DNA of 64,000 nucleotides from Clostridiales bacterium (GCA_022508345.1 JAFLVK010000001.1:228371-292370); one strand, 5' to 3'; numbered from the stretch's first letter, positions 41,511 through 51,821 are shown. Numbers and translations are program-made. Notes: a model not told the origin generated them from the letters alone.

Positions 41511-41927
41511 ATGATAGATTACAAAAAGCTGGTAAAGGAAGCATACGAAGCGCAAAAATTTGCTTATATCCCCTACTCTCACTGGGCAGTTGGAGCAGCG
41601 CTATTGACCAAAGACGGCAAGATATACCGTGGCTGCAACATCGAAAGCTCCACATTCTCCCCCACCAACTGCGCGGAACGCACAGCTTTTTTCAAGGCTG
41701 TATCGGAGGGTGAACGCGACTTTGTTGCTATCGCAATTGTCGGCAACGACATCAACACACCCATTGGCAAGGGAGACTTTTGCCCGCCGTGCGGAGTGTG
41801 CCGGCAGGTAATGACGGAGTTTTGCCCCGGTGACTTCGAAATAGTGCTCGCAAAGGGCTACGACGACTACGAAGTACACACGCTTGCCGAGCTCATGCCA
41901 CTTGTGAGCTTGCCGCTTAGCAAGTAA
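41511..41927 (+). CDS. cdd: Cytidine deaminase
   Basis: 138 residues, typical of the tetrameric form. It converts cytidine and deoxycytidine to uridine forms in salvage. The active site is complete: CAERTAFFKA (the C-A-E triad, with the glutamate that shuttles protons) near residue 54 and PPCGVCRQVMTEF near 86 (two zinc cysteines). AYIPYSHWAVGAALLTKDGKIYRGCNIE is the family start. AGAGG precedes the ATG. It has its own promoter and a bidirectional terminator. Confidence 0.95.
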   Translation: MIDYKKLVKEAYEAQKFAYIPYSHWAVGAALLTKDGKIYRGCNIESSTFSPTNCAERTAFFKAVSEGERDFVAIAIVGNDINTPIGKGDFCPPCGVCRQVMTEFCPGDFEIVLAKGYDDYEVHTLAELMPLVSLPLSK

Positions 41928-41962
41928 AGCCATTTATCACGTCAACATACAATATAATAAAC

Positions 41963-41997
41963 AAAACAACGCTTGGAAAGCTCCAAGCGTTGTTTTT
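41963..41997. terminator. Bidirectional terminator
   Basis: AAAACAACGCTTGG-AAAGCT-CCAAGCGTTGTTTTT between cdd and the convergent giant gene. Confidence 0.88.
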
Positions 41998-42011
41998 GTG
42001 TTTAGATGTGT

Positions 42012-45000
42012 TTACCACACATAAATGTTATTTGTTACGTAGTTGTACGCTGTTCCCGACGTGGGGGTCATGAGGTTGAGTTCATATGTAGCGTTCATGA
42101 TTTCTATCATTTCCGCGGTTCCGTTTATTTGAGTGAGCTTGACGTTACCGTCGTTGAAGTTGCCCTCATCGTCGTAGCCTACGTTGTCGAAGTTGCCTGT
42201 GTGAATGATATTTGCAGTTATCACACCAAGCGCGCTGTCAATGGGTGACAAGTCTGCTTTCAGGGCAAAGGTACCTATTTCTGTCGCTTCGACGTAGCTG
42301 TAGGTGTAGGATTTGAATATGTCTTCAATGCCGTACACGTTGGTGTTTTCCTTGCCGATAGCCTTGCGTATTTGACTGTCAATCATATTACCAAGGTTGA
42401 TTGTGTCAAGTATGTAACCTACCATTGTCGAGGTGTCGGCAGTAAATTCCGAAAGCTTCATGTTCTCAATCATAAAGCTGGGCAGTTGATTGCCTACGGG
42501 CGCTTGGGTGTCCAGGAAGGATTGCTTTTTGCGCCATGCAGCGTGCAAAATGCTGTTGCTACAAGTCCAGTTTCCGCAACGGCTGCAATAGGTGTAGTCA
42601 CTGTAGGAATCACGGTACAGGCTGACAGTGCTGTCCTTGGTGTTGAGCAACATGTAGCTGTATCCGCCGTCGTCGGCGTAAATCATGCCACTGAGTATAC
42701 CTGATGCGTCGCGCGAAAGCTTTACAGCAAGGTACACGTTGTTGTCACTGTCGATATCGACGTGTATTGTGATGCCGATTATTGCTTTGTTGCCAAGAAG
42801 CGTAGCGTTGATCTTTCCCTCAAGTGCAAACGACCTGTAGCCGTTTTCGTCCGTGTTGTCCGCCGTGATGATAAATGCGGAAAGCAACTCGCGTATGCTG
42901 TCGAAGTTCATGTGGCTGTTGATGTCGCCGCGTTCTTGGAAGTATGATTCTATGTAATCACGTACGTATTCGAATTCGTCCGTGCCTTCAATCTTGTTGG
43001 AGCCTGTTACCACTACTTCCACCAGGTTGACCGATACGTTGCCGTAACCCAGTGTCAACTGGTCGAGGCTCAAGCCCTCATTGCCGTATTCGGACACTTT
43101 CAGCGTTATCGGTTCACTGTCGAACTTGTTGGAGTCGATTGCGCTACCGTTGATTTGCAGTGTGAATTTCCTGTCGACGTACGAAATGGATTCGATTATC
43201 TGCGACACGTTACCCAGCGTCATCTTGCCTTGCGCATTTGCCATTGCCGACTTGACGTCGTCTATCACGGTGCCTATTTGCGGTACAACCTTGATTAGCG
43301 CGGGCAACAAGTCGATTGTTTCCTTGATTGCATCAAGAGACACTGTTGCTTTGAGTTCGTTTTTGTTGTTGTTACTCTTGTTGGAATCGTATGTTGCGTA
43401 AATTCTGCCGTCGATGAACGCTACGTCAAGATACAGGAACTCATTGCCGTCCTTTTGCACTGTGAGCTTTGCGCGCACTTTGCTGTTTTGCGGTGCCGTC
43501 TTGTTGTAGTAGAACGCCACGTACGAGCCACTTAAAATTTGATATTTCGTTGTAGTTCCGTCGTCGTTTTTGACGGTTATTTCCGAATCTTTGTTGAAGC
43601 TGAACATCCAGCTGTTTGTGTGCACCAGGTTGTAGATAGGTCCTTCGCCGCCCTCGCCGTAGTAGAAGTCGTCAAATACCTGATCGACACTTACGTAATC
43701 GCTATCCTTGTCGGAGAACTTGGTGTACTCATGGCAAATAGAGCTGAAGGTAACAACGAAGTCACTTTGCAGCATATCAACGGGAACGGTTATGCTGTTG
43801 AGCCCCCTGTTGAATGAAGCTGTGATGTCAAAGCCCAATGCCTTTGCACCAACAAGTACGTTGCCGTCACTGCGTGAGATAAACAGCGATTTCACAATTG
43901 CTTTCAGGTCGATGTCGCCACCAAGCGAACCGAACAGGTCGGGCAAAGCCTGATCGCCTGCACCGGCGTACTCGTTTACAATGTCGTTAATGCGGTTAAC
44001 AATGCTTGCAATGTTGTTGATTTGTACAAGGACGTTGAGGTGTTTGCCGTTTGTAAGCTTCAAAACATTGTCGCTAACTGTGTACTTCGCGTCGAGATAC
44101 GTCACGGTACCGTTGGGCATTGTAGTTTCAATACGAATGAGTATTACACCGTTTAACAGGTCAAGGTTAGCGTAAATTACATTGTGTTCGCCGCTTGTGT
44201 TGGCATTGTTGTCCACCTTGACGTCAACTACAATGTTCGTGCTAAAGTTGCCGTCGGGAGCAGTGATTTCGCCGTCAAAGGCAAAGATATTTGCATTGTT
44301 GATGTTCAGTGCGATACCGTTGTAGCTTAAGCCGTTTACGGAAATGCTAAGTCCGTTTGCGTTAGCCAATGCCAGTGTAAAGATGTTCAAGCCGAACTGC
44401 TGTCCGTTTACACCCAACGTCACGTTGCCGTTGTTGTAGGTGAGCGACGACAAAAGCTGTTCGAAGTTTACTTCACTAGCAGGTGTGTTCAATACGTTGA
44501 GTACAAGCTCCACTATTTGGTCAACGTAGCTGTTGTAGCCCTGGGCCTTGGACAGTGTTTCCTTGATGCTATCCAATGTCGTTTCGCCCTTGTCGGTGTT
44601 GTCACCAAGGGACAGAGCAAAGCGTATGTCGCCCGACTGTAGATACAGTACTTTGTCCACAACCCACAGCTCGCCCGCTATCATTTGCGTGCCTTCGTAG
44701 CACAAGTCAAATTCAACGTAGACATTGTTGTTGAGCTTCAATGTTGCCTTGAAGCTGTACACTCTACCGTTTAGAGCTATGCTGCCGTCGATACCGATGT
44801 TGTAGCCGCTAGCACCAACAATTTCTGCAACAGGCTCAGCAAATGCACCTGTAAGCTTGGCAATATCCACGTAACCGCCGGAGGGCAGTACAGGATATTT
44901 TTCACCGTGGACCTGCTCTGCTGTCAGGCTAAGTTCGCCTGCGTTTACTTGCACCGCTGCAAGGGCAACGCTGTTTTCGGTTGCTGTAAAGTTCACTGCT

Positions 45001-48000
45001 ACCGCTACACTGCCGTAGGTTACTTCCAGCGTGTAGCCGTCACTTGTGTTGCGACGGGCAAGGGTGATGTTGTCCCAAATACCCATCAATGTTTCGGCAA
45101 TGTTGCCGTTGCCGTCGAAGTTCATTTGAGGCAGTTCCACAAAGCGGGAAATTGCTTCGAGCAAAACGTCTATGTCGTCAAGGTCAAGCTTGAAGCCAAC
45201 ATTGCTGCGATTGCCGTAGGTTAAGTACACAACGCCATTTGCGTACTTGAAGTTGACTGTTTGTCCGTAAGCTACTGCCGTGCCTACAACCGTGTTGTGA
45301 TACAAGTCCAGCTTGACAATAGCGGAAATTTCATTGCCTACATTAAACTTAAGCTCCGTTACGTAGCTGTCAAGCTTGGGAGCAACAACCTGCTCACTGC
45401 TGCCACGCACTGCGGCACTTGCGTTGTAATTTACGTTTGCTACGCGTCCGCTAGCGTCAACGGTGAGTGTGCTGCCAAGACCCAGCTTCAATGCTACTTC
45501 GCCAAGACCCAGCTGTGCCAGGTCAAGCTTGAGCGTAAGCTCACCGTTAGCAAATGTTAGGCTGTCGATTATTTGTGATAATACAATGCCGTCAAGGTAA
45601 TCGGGAAGCTGCTTTGCGTATTGCACCAAGCTGTCCAGCTCGCCGTTGATACCGTCAAGCATACCGATTGCGCCCAAGATTGCAGCGATGTCAATGTCGC
45701 TACTGTTTGAGTCGGGCAACACTACTGCCTGGCGTATGCCGTTGACGTCGAAGTACAGCGTGCCGTCCACAAGGTAAATTTCCGCGCTGACAACTGCCTT
45801 GCCGTTGTGTTTGAGTATTGCGTTGAGGTACAGCCCGCCGTTGAGGTTGAACGTAACGTCTGCACTGTAGCGTGCTCCGTTTACTGTCAAATCAAGTGAC
45901 AGACTTGCGGATATTGTGTTGATGTTTCTAAATGCCGCAACTGTGTCCACAATGCTTTCAACAAGTGCGTTGCCGTCCACAAATTCGCCGCTAACGTCCA
46001 ATTGCTCGGCACGTTTAGTTTGTGCGGATATTGTTGCAACCTGAGCTTTGCCGCCCAGTTCAAAGCGTACGGAAACATTGTCAAACACAAGCTTGTTGTC
46101 TACGTTTGTAAAGTTTATGCTTGCGCGTACACCGCTTACGTCCACTGATACGTTGGGTGTTTCGCCCGTTAAATCTGATTGAATTGCCGACAGTACTGCC
46201 AGCACCTTGGTTATATCAAGTGAGTTGGTTGCGGGCAGTCCTGTTACAAGCTTGCCCAGCTTGCTTACAACTGTATCCAGCTCGGATGTGTTGAGCACAA
46301 CCTTTGCCCCGCCGTACTGTATGTAAACCTTGCCGTTGAGGTAGCGTACAAGCATCAATTCCTTGCTGTACTTGACGCTTGCCCAAATGTCCATATGTAC
46401 AAGGTCCAGCGTGAGCTGTAGCTCTGCACCCATAAGCTCACCTGCAAGGCTGAGCATGTATTCATTTGTGTTGGGGATGGCAATCTGTTCGGCTGTGTTG
46501 AGTACCACTGCGGATACGTCCAAGCCAACACCTGCAACACTAAGTCCGCCAATGCCTACTGCAAGGCATCCGTTACAATTAGCAAGAGTAATATCCAATG
46601 CAAGACCGTCTACTCCCAAAGCGTTGCCGTTTACGGACAGCGACAGTACGCCCTTTTCAAACCTGAACGCCGTAACAACAGACGTGAAGTCAACGTCCAG
46701 CAAGTCGGCAAGGGTGAAGTTGGTTGCAACGCCAATCAAGGTTGTTGCCTGTTCCACTAGCTGTGCAAGCTCTGCCCGACTGTTCAAAATTTCCTTTATT
46801 TGCGCGTTGTTGAGCAGCTCACTTACCTTAGCGATAACGTCAACATCGCTGCTGCCGTTCACTGCGAACGCCACTTTTACACCGTTGACTGAGAGGAACA
46901 CAGTGTCATTTGCGTAGATAACTTCCGCGTCAATCACGCCAAGTTTTCCGTCGTAAATTGTTGCGTTGAGCTTCAAGGTTTTGTTGAGGTCAACAGATAC
47001 CTTGCCCACAACGTCGTATTGCTTTCCGCCAATGGCAAGCGTAGCGTTGAAGTTGGCGCCGTAAACATTTCCGCGAACGATGTCAAGCAGGGGCTCGGCA
47101 AATGTTTCCACAAGCTCGGTGATGTCCGCATACGCTTCGCTGTCGCTAGGCACTGAAACGTCCGACAGTACTTCCGCGCCCACAATCACCGCACTGATAC
47201 CCTCTGCAACTGCTGTGATACTGTGCAGGTTCCACCTGCCGTTGTTATTTGCAAGGCGGAGGCTAGCGTCGATACCCATGACGGACAGGTTGAAGTCCAC
47301 ACCGCCCTCTACTTGCGTTGTAGAAATGCTACCAAGCAATGCCAAAACAGATTGCGCCGAAATTGTCATCGAGGGGGTAGCGGTTGCGATATTCAAGCCT
47401 GTGTACTTGTAAACAAGCTCCAACAGCTCGTCGATATTTGCGGTGTCAAGCTTTAACTTCACCTCGCCAAACGCAACATATGCAACGCCGTCAACGTAGG
47501 TAACATTGACTGTTCCGTTGTTGCCCAGCTCTGCTGTGATATCCATGTTGCCTGTAGCAAGCTCCACCAAAACGTCGGCGTTGACTGCGTATTTACCCAG
47601 TGTTAATTGCGCGTTTAATGCAATTTTACCGTTTTGAAGCAGGTCCACCAAGCCCAAAATTTCGGGATATGCGCCCGTGCGCTCTGCCACTGTCCATGCA
47701 CATGGAGTGATGTTGATTTCCACGTCGCCAATTGTTATGATTGCGCTTGTAAACGTATATGTTTCGCCGTCGACGTCGCCGTACAGCTTGGCGTCAATTG
47801 TCAAGTCGCCCAAGCTTACAGGCAGGCTTACCACAACCTTGCCGTCAGCAACGGAATATGTGAGATTGTCCAGTAGCGATGCTATATCGAAGTCGCCCAA
47901 AGCAACGCTTGTTGTGCCGTCGCCAAACAACGGAGCAAGTACATACACCAGCTCAACAATGCCGCTCACTGTGGTGCTGCCTTGGAAATCCTTGTACTTG

Positions 48001-49109
48001 AGATATATCGCACCGTCGCCGTGCACGTAAGCAAGGTCAAGATTGCCTATCTTCAAGTTGACGGCAAGCTTTGACAAATCGGCAATGTCCAAGCCTTCAA
48101 TGGACACCAGTCCGTCCACTACAATGTCGCCATTGTTGCGTGCAGCAATTGCCACTTGCAAATCCTGCCCGTTCAAGTAGGGTGAGAACATTTCCATCAG
48201 CACGTCAAGCGCGGTTTGCTCATTGACTATGCCGTCGTCGGGGTTTTCCGTGAAATACTGCTCGAAGAAATCTTTGTTGGGAAGGTCGCCCTCGTACGGG
48301 GTGAACACTTCGGTTATGTCTTCAACGCAGGTTGCATTGATACCCATTGTCTGCGCCTTGTATTCGCAGTCGGTACGGAGCGTTTTGACATTGAAGTCGG
48401 CGTCCATTGCAACGTAAATTACGCATCGGTTAAAGCTGGGCTCACTGTTCAAGCCGCCGTTGAATATCATTTCTCTGCGCAGATACATGGGCGCGGTTTC
48501 CGCATCCAAAACGTAACGGAATGTGTACACGCCGTTCGCTTTGTCCACCAATTCACCGCCGGTTACCGTGTCCCAGTTGAGGATGTAACCGGTAAGCTTG
48601 TCGTTGCGGTGACCGAAATCGCTGTAGAATGCCGCCTCACTCAATGCCTGTGCCGAACTAGCCCAAACCACGTCGTCTATCGAGTTGATCTTGTTGCCCT
48701 TGCGGTAAACATAGTTGTTTTCCCACATGTAAAGCTGATATGCCTTGCCGACAACGCCCTTAGTAACCATTTCCTTAAAGGTGTTTTTGTTGCCGAAGTC
48801 GCCCACAACGTAGCGGGTGTTGCGAACGTACTGCTTTACGCCCACAGCAGTTGACGTTCCGTCTGCAACGCCGTAAAAGCCCTTGCTTTCCAGCAGGAGC
48901 TTGTGCGCTACGAACAAAAATTGTCTTGTATCGGCATTAACGTCGTCGATGTCGATATCGTCGGTTTTGTCCAAATATGTATTTAGATCTTCGCTTGGTT
49001 TTTCAAAAGTGGGAATTTCGCCGCCACCCAAGTTGCGTATGACGAGCACCGTTCCCACCGCCGCAAGCACTGCAGCGAGTAAAAAACACACTATTTTGTA
49101 TTTGGGCAT
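42012..49109 (-). CDS. Giant exported protein with about nine ~190-residue repeats
   Basis: 2365 residues. An N-terminal signal-anchor helix (IVCFLLAAVLAAVGTVLVI) is followed by an ectodomain. From about 340 to 2080 the chain repeats with a period near 190 residues. Each unit has a strand pair like YANGVVYLTYG, KVYIQYGGAKVVL or GTLYFDVNG (residues near 360, 543, 735, 925, 1115, 1292, 1487, 1680 and 1898), then a helix and a second strand block such as LTFANGELTLKL or LTYNNGNVTLGV. The C-terminal 280 residues differ and contain CSRCGNWTC. The layout resembles tandem LolA/LppX-like beta domains, an inference. No LPXTG motif, choline-binding or SLH repeat was seen. It follows the lipoprotein gene but a terminator lies between them. 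The ribosome binding site is weak. Confidence 0.8.
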   Translation of the reverse strand: MPKYKIVCFLLAAVLAAVGTVLVIRNLGGGEIPTFEKPSEDLNTYLDKTDDIDIDDVNADTRQFLFVAHKLLLESKGFYGVADGTSTAVGVKQYVRNTRYVVGDFGNKNTFKEMVTKGVVGKAYQLYMWENNYVYRKGNKINSIDDVVWASSAQALSEAAFYSDFGHRNDKLTGYILNWDTVTGGELVDKANGVYTFRYVLDAETAPMYLRREMIFNGGLNSEPSFNRCVIYVAMDADFNVKTLRTDCEYKAQTMGINATCVEDITEVFTPYEGDLPNKDFFEQYFTENPDDGIVNEQTALDVLMEMFSPYLNGQDLQVAIAARNNGDIVVDGLVSIEGLDIADLSKLAVNLKIGNLDLAYVHGDGAIYLKYKDFQGSTTVSGIVELVYVLAPLFGDGTTSVALGDFDIASLLDNLTYSVADGKVVVSLPVSLGDLTIDAKLYGDVDGETYTFTSAIITIGDVEINITPCAWTVAERTGAYPEILGLVDLLQNGKIALNAQLTLGKYAVNADVLVELATGNMDITAELGNNGTVNVTYVDGVAYVAFGEVKLKLDTANIDELLELVYKYTGLNIATATPSMTISAQSVLALLGSISTTQVEGGVDFNLSVMGIDASLRLANNNGRWNLHSITAVAEGISAVIVGAEVLSDVSVPSDSEAYADITELVETFAEPLLDIVRGNVYGANFNATLAIGGKQYDVVGKVSVDLNKTLKLNATIYDGKLGVIDAEVIYANDTVFLSVNGVKVAFAVNGSSDVDVIAKVSELLNNAQIKEILNSRAELAQLVEQATTLIGVATNFTLADLLDVDFTSVVTAFRFEKGVLSLSVNGNALGVDGLALDITLANCNGCLAVGIGGLSVAGVGLDVSAVVLNTAEQIAIPNTNEYMLSLAGELMGAELQLTLDLVHMDIWASVKYSKELMLVRYLNGKVYIQYGGAKVVLNTSELDTVVSKLGKLVTGLPATNSLDITKVLAVLSAIQSDLTGETPNVSVDVSGVRASINFTNVDNKLVFDNVSVRFELGGKAQVATISAQTKRAEQLDVSGEFVDGNALVESIVDTVAAFRNINTISASLSLDLTVNGARYSADVTFNLNGGLYLNAILKHNGKAVVSAEIYLVDGTLYFDVNGIRQAVVLPDSNSSDIDIAAILGAIGMLDGINGELDSLVQYAKQLPDYLDGIVLSQIIDSLTFANGELTLKLDLAQLGLGEVALKLGLGSTLTVDASGRVANVNYNASAAVRGSSEQVVAPKLDSYVTELKFNVGNEISAIVKLDLYHNTVVGTAVAYGQTVNFKYANGVVYLTYGNRSNVGFKLDLDDIDVLLEAISRFVELPQMNFDGNGNIAETLMGIWDNITLARRNTSDGYTLEVTYGSVAVAVNFTATENSVALAAVQVNAGELSLTAEQVHGEKYPVLPSGGYVDIAKLTGAFAEPVAEIVGASGYNIGIDGSIALNGRVYSFKATLKLNNNVYVEFDLCYEGTQMIAGELWVVDKVLYLQSGDIRFALSLGDNTDKGETTLDSIKETLSKAQGYNSYVDQIVELVLNVLNTPASEVNFEQLLSSLTYNNGNVTLGVNGQQFGLNIFTLALANANGLSISVNGLSYNGIALNINNANIFAFDGEITAPDGNFSTNIVVDVKVDNNANTSGEHNVIYANLDLLNGVILIRIETTMPNGTVTYLDAKYTVSDNVLKLTNGKHLNVLVQINNIASIVNRINDIVNEYAGAGDQALPDLFGSLGGDIDLKAIVKSLFISRSDGNVLVGAKALGFDITASFNRGLNSITVPVDMLQSDFVVTFSSICHEYTKFSDKDSDYVSVDQVFDDFYYGEGGEGPIYNLVHTNSWMFSFNKDSEITVKNDDGTTTKYQILSGSYVAFYYNKTAPQNSKVRAKLTVQKDGNEFLYLDVAFIDGRIYATYDSNKSNNNKNELKATVSLDAIKETIDLLPALIKVVPQIGTVIDDVKSAMANAQGKMTLGNVSQIIESISYVDRKFTLQINGSAIDSNKFDSEPITLKVSEYGNEGLSLDQLTLGYGNVSVNLVEVVVTGSNKIEGTDEFEYVRDYIESYFQERGDINSHMNFDSIRELLSAFIITADNTDENGYRSFALEGKINATLLGNKAIIGITIHVDIDSDNNVYLAVKLSRDASGILSGMIYADDGGYSYMLLNTKDSTVSLYRDSYSDYTYCSRCGNWTCSNSILHAAWRKKQSFLDTQAPVGNQLPSFMIENMKLSEFTADTSTMVGYILDTINLGNMIDSQIRKAIGKENTNVYGIEDIFKSYTYSYVEATEIGTFALKADLSPIDSALGVITANIIHTGNFDNVGYDDEGNFNDGNVKLTQINGTAEMIEIMNATYELNLMTPTSGTAYNYVTNNIYVW

Positions 49110-49244
49110 AATTTTTACCTTTTAACGGTTATCACGTTTTGATTTTATGCCGGAAATGTAAACTTAAAGTAAACTGTGGCGCATTTTAACGAAATTTTTA
49201 TAAAAATATATAAATATATATATAAATACCGTGAAAAATGTAAC

Positions 49245-49272
49245 AAAAAGGCTCCCATTTGTGAGGGAGCCT
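49245..49272 (-). terminator. Terminator after the lipoprotein gene
   Basis: Minus strand AGGCTCCC-TCACAAAT-GGGAGCCT followed by TTTTTG. Confidence 0.75.
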
Positions 49273-49306
49273 GTGTATTGTGGGTTAAAATCAGTAACCG
49301 ATATGC

Positions 49307-49900
49307 TTATTTGGTAAACAGATAGGTTATCTTCACGTCTGCACCGTTGTTGGAGGTGTAGGTGATTTCTATTTTTTTCAGTGCTGTGTGGCTGTACAGT
49401 ACCGTTACGTGCATGTCGGAGCATTCCACGTTGCCACCAGTAAAGCCTGCGGGATACGCTACGTCAGCATCGAATTTCGTGTTGGAAATTGTGTAATTTT
49501 TGAAAAACGCCTGCTTGAAGCTAATTCCGCTGAAGTCAAGCTCCTGCGGCAATTCAACCGACGTGTCACCCTCGATTACGCTACCGTTTTGCACCACGGC
49601 ACAACCTTGTATTGTATCCTTGTATCTGTCCGCATTGTTCCCGTCCAGGCTAAGCCCGTTTAGCCTGTCAAAGCTGTAATCAACGGTTGTTTTGTCGCTT
49701 TCAAAGGTCATTGTGTATATGCCCTTGAGGGTGATATCTGACGTAGTTGTTGTGGTGCTAAGTACAACTTCGGAGTAACGCACCTTGAGCAGCGATTGCA
49801 AATCCTGCAAGGTGGAGGCGTAGCTGTTGCATGCCGTAAGGCAAGTGAGCGCAACAAAAAGCGCAATTACCAAAAGTAAAATTTTCTTTTTCACGTCCAT
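49307..49900 (-). CDS. Lipoprotein of unknown function
   Basis: 197 residues. The signal peptide MDVKKKILLLVIALFVALTCLTAC ends in a lipobox (LTAC), so the cysteine at residue 24 should be lipid-modified and the protein tethered to the outer face of the membrane. The mature part is strand-rich (IYTMTFESDKTTVDYSF, MHVTVLYSHTALKKIEITYTSNNG), similar in style to LppX/LolA-type single-domain lipoproteins, but the family is not recognised. Its ATG overlaps the stop of the endonuclease gene by one base (TAATG), so translation is probably coupled. Confidence 0.75.
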   Translation of the reverse strand: MDVKKKILLLVIALFVALTCLTACNSYASTLQDLQSLLKVRYSEVVLSTTTTTSDITLKGIYTMTFESDKTTVDYSFDRLNGLSLDGNNADRYKDTIQGCAVVQNGSVIEGDTSVELPQELDFSGISFKQAFFKNYTISNTKFDADVAYPAGFTGGNVECSDMHVTVLYSHTALKKIEITYTSNNGADVKITYLFTK

Positions 49901-51705
49901 TACCCCCTCAGCATACGCTTGATTACTATTGCCACCAACGCCATAAATGACACGGATATACCGCCTGCCATTATTTGCGCGGCAAGGTTATTTGCCTTGT
50001 CAAATTCGCCGTTGATCTTGTTTATCTCGGCATTGTATTGGTTGAGTGCCGCTTCCAGCTTGGCGTAATTGCCGTTTGCCTTTTGAGCATCCTGGTCACT
50101 TGAGCTCATTTGATTGTAGGCGTCAATTGCCTGCTTGATAGCTGTGTACCGTGCTTCCAGCGTTGTTGCGCTTTCGATTGCTTGCAAGCTTTGCAAAAAT
50201 GCCTGCGAGTTTTCCTCCTGCGTCCTTACCGTAACGGTGATGCTTGCCGATTTGCTCGTGTCAGCCTTGCTTGTTGCGGTTATCGTGGCGGTACCTGAGC
50301 CAACTGCTGTAACCAGCCCTGCCTCACTAACCGTTGCTACACTGCTGTCACTAGTTGACCACGTTACGCTATTGCTTGCGCCGCTGGGACTTGCCGTCAC
50401 CGTCAACTGCCGTGTACTGTTTTGCGTAAGGTTCAACGAACTAGGCGAAATGGAAAGTGATTGCAACGCCGGTCTGGAAACATTTACCGTGAGTGTGGCC
50501 TTGACGTTTGTGTCACGGGTACTGGTTGCTGTTATTGTGGCTGTGCCTTCGTTTTTCGCTGTAACAACTCCTGTTGCGCTAACTTCTGCAACACTGCTGT
50601 TGGAGCTACTCCAACGAACCCTGTTGCTTGCGCCTGACGGTGTTGCCGTAACTGTAATTTGCGAAGAGCTTTGTCCAATTGTTAAATTTAGCGAATTAAC
50701 GGAAAGTGTTAGGCTTGTAGGAGTTTCCTTTTCGTTGTCATTGTCCAAGTAACCCCCCACCTCTTCAACAATATTTTGAAGCTTGTTGCTGTAGCTGTTG
50801 TCGTAGCCGTTGCAGTAAATCATTTCGGCGTACTCGGGGTGGTCGATAAACGGGTTGCGGTTACCCTGAATATTGGCAACAACATTGTTGCGGCGAATTT
50901 CCTCGTCTGTTGGCGGTTCTTCAAGGTGCCAACGCATAAGGTCGGAAATCTTACCTATGCCCTTGCCGTTGGAGGATGATATACCGTCAACAAAGTACAA
51001 ATTGTTTTCGTCACCCCAACGAACCTGCATGTAAAACAAAATTCGCGCCGTTGCTCCACGGTATCCCTTGGCAGGGTAAAACAGCTTGCTTCCGCCGTAG
51101 CTACCCAGATAACACAACTCGTCCGCCGTGCTGCCGTAGTTTAACGAACCTGCTTCCTTCACGGCATTTGCGTTGGACTGCTCTACAATACCGAAGCCGT
51201 AGTTACTTCTTGCATTATTTAACAGTGATTCTGTCGGACGAAGGTGATGTGCGTCAGCACCGGGACCGGTTGTAGCGGGGAAGGTGTCGCCACCGTGTTT
51301 AGCCCAAACGTGCTCACGGTTAGTTGTACCCGATGAACTGCCCAAGGTTCCGTTATATGACGCGGACGTTCCCGTGTAAAACCAAATGATGTTGCCGCTT
51401 TTTTTGGGGTCGGCATCGGCGGTTTTGAATACCGTCTTCAAGCCGTCGTAGGATGTCAACGTCTTGTGCGTACTTGTTATCAAGCTTGCCAATTGGCTAC
51501 GGAACGCTGCACCCGTCAAGTCCGTATTGAGATTGTTGTAGTAGGTTCCCGTATAGGAATTGGTCCACTCATCTCGGCTTTCAACAGTAACAGCCTGTGC
51601 AACATTGGCGTTGTTGACGCTGCATATGGGAACCAACACAGCGCATGCCAACACAAAAGTTAGCATCAACGCAACGGCTATCCCTATCTTTCTGCTTTTT
51701 ATCAT
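49900..51705 (-). CDS. Secreted endonuclease I family nuclease with Ig-like domains and membrane anchor
   Basis: 601 residues from the ATG at 51705 (MIKSRKIGIAVALML), which has AAGGAG upstream; the 13 extra residues in the track are rejected. After a signal peptide comes an endonuclease I domain (about 40-310): NREHVWAKHGGDTFP near 130 holds the catalytic histidine, and AHHLRPTESLLNNARSNYGFG and ARILFYMQVRWG complete the family pattern. Two Ig-like group 2 domains follow (LSVNSLNLTIGQSSSQITVTATPSGASNRVRWSSSN and LSISPSSLNLTQNSTRQLTVTASPSGA). A helical stalk (about 505-570) and a C-terminal membrane helix end the protein. It probably degrades extracellular nucleic acid at the cell surface. Confidence 0.88.
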   Translation of the reverse strand: MIKSRKIGIAVALMLTFVLACAVLVPICSVNNANVAQAVTVESRDEWTNSYTGTYYNNLNTDLTGAAFRSQLASLITSTHKTLTSYDGLKTVFKTADADPKKSGNIIWFYTGTSASYNGTLGSSSGTTNREHVWAKHGGDTFPATTGPGADAHHLRPTESLLNNARSNYGFGIVEQSNANAVKEAGSLNYGSTADELCYLGSYGGSKLFYPAKGYRGATARILFYMQVRWGDENNLYFVDGISSSNGKGIGKISDLMRWHLEEPPTDEEIRRNNVVANIQGNRNPFIDHPEYAEMIYCNGYDNSYSNKLQNIVEEVGGYLDNDNEKETPTSLTLSVNSLNLTIGQSSSQITVTATPSGASNRVRWSSSNSSVAEVSATGVVTAKNEGTATITATSTRDTNVKATLTVNVSRPALQSLSISPSSLNLTQNSTRQLTVTASPSGASNSVTWSTSDSSVATVSEAGLVTAVGSGTATITATSKADTSKSASITVTVRTQEENSQAFLQSLQAIESATTLEARYTAIKQAIDAYNQMSSSDQDAQKANGNYAKLEAALNQYNAEINKINGEFDKANNLAAQIMAGGISVSFMALVAIVIKRMLRG

Positions 51706-51792
51706 GGAGCTTCTCCTTGAAATATGCTTGAGATTATTATACACCTAAATTCGTGTGAAGTAAATACTTTTTTTTGCACTATAGTATATGCA

Positions 51793-51821
51793 AAAATGAG
51801 ACAGCACTTCTGTCTCATTTT
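51793..51821 (-). terminator. Terminator of the two-component operon
   Basis: AAAATGAGACAG-CACTT-CTGTCTCATTTT; on the minus strand the left arm includes the kinase stop codon, and T residues follow the stem. Confidence 0.8.

Noticed and set aside
48216-48854. Plus-strand 212-residue ORF
   Set aside because: Antisense of the giant protein gene; no promoter or ribosome binding site.
42012-49109. LPXTG or S-layer-homology anchoring of the giant protein
   Set aside because: No LPXTG motif near the C-terminus and no SLH repeat; the only evident anchor is the N-terminal helix.
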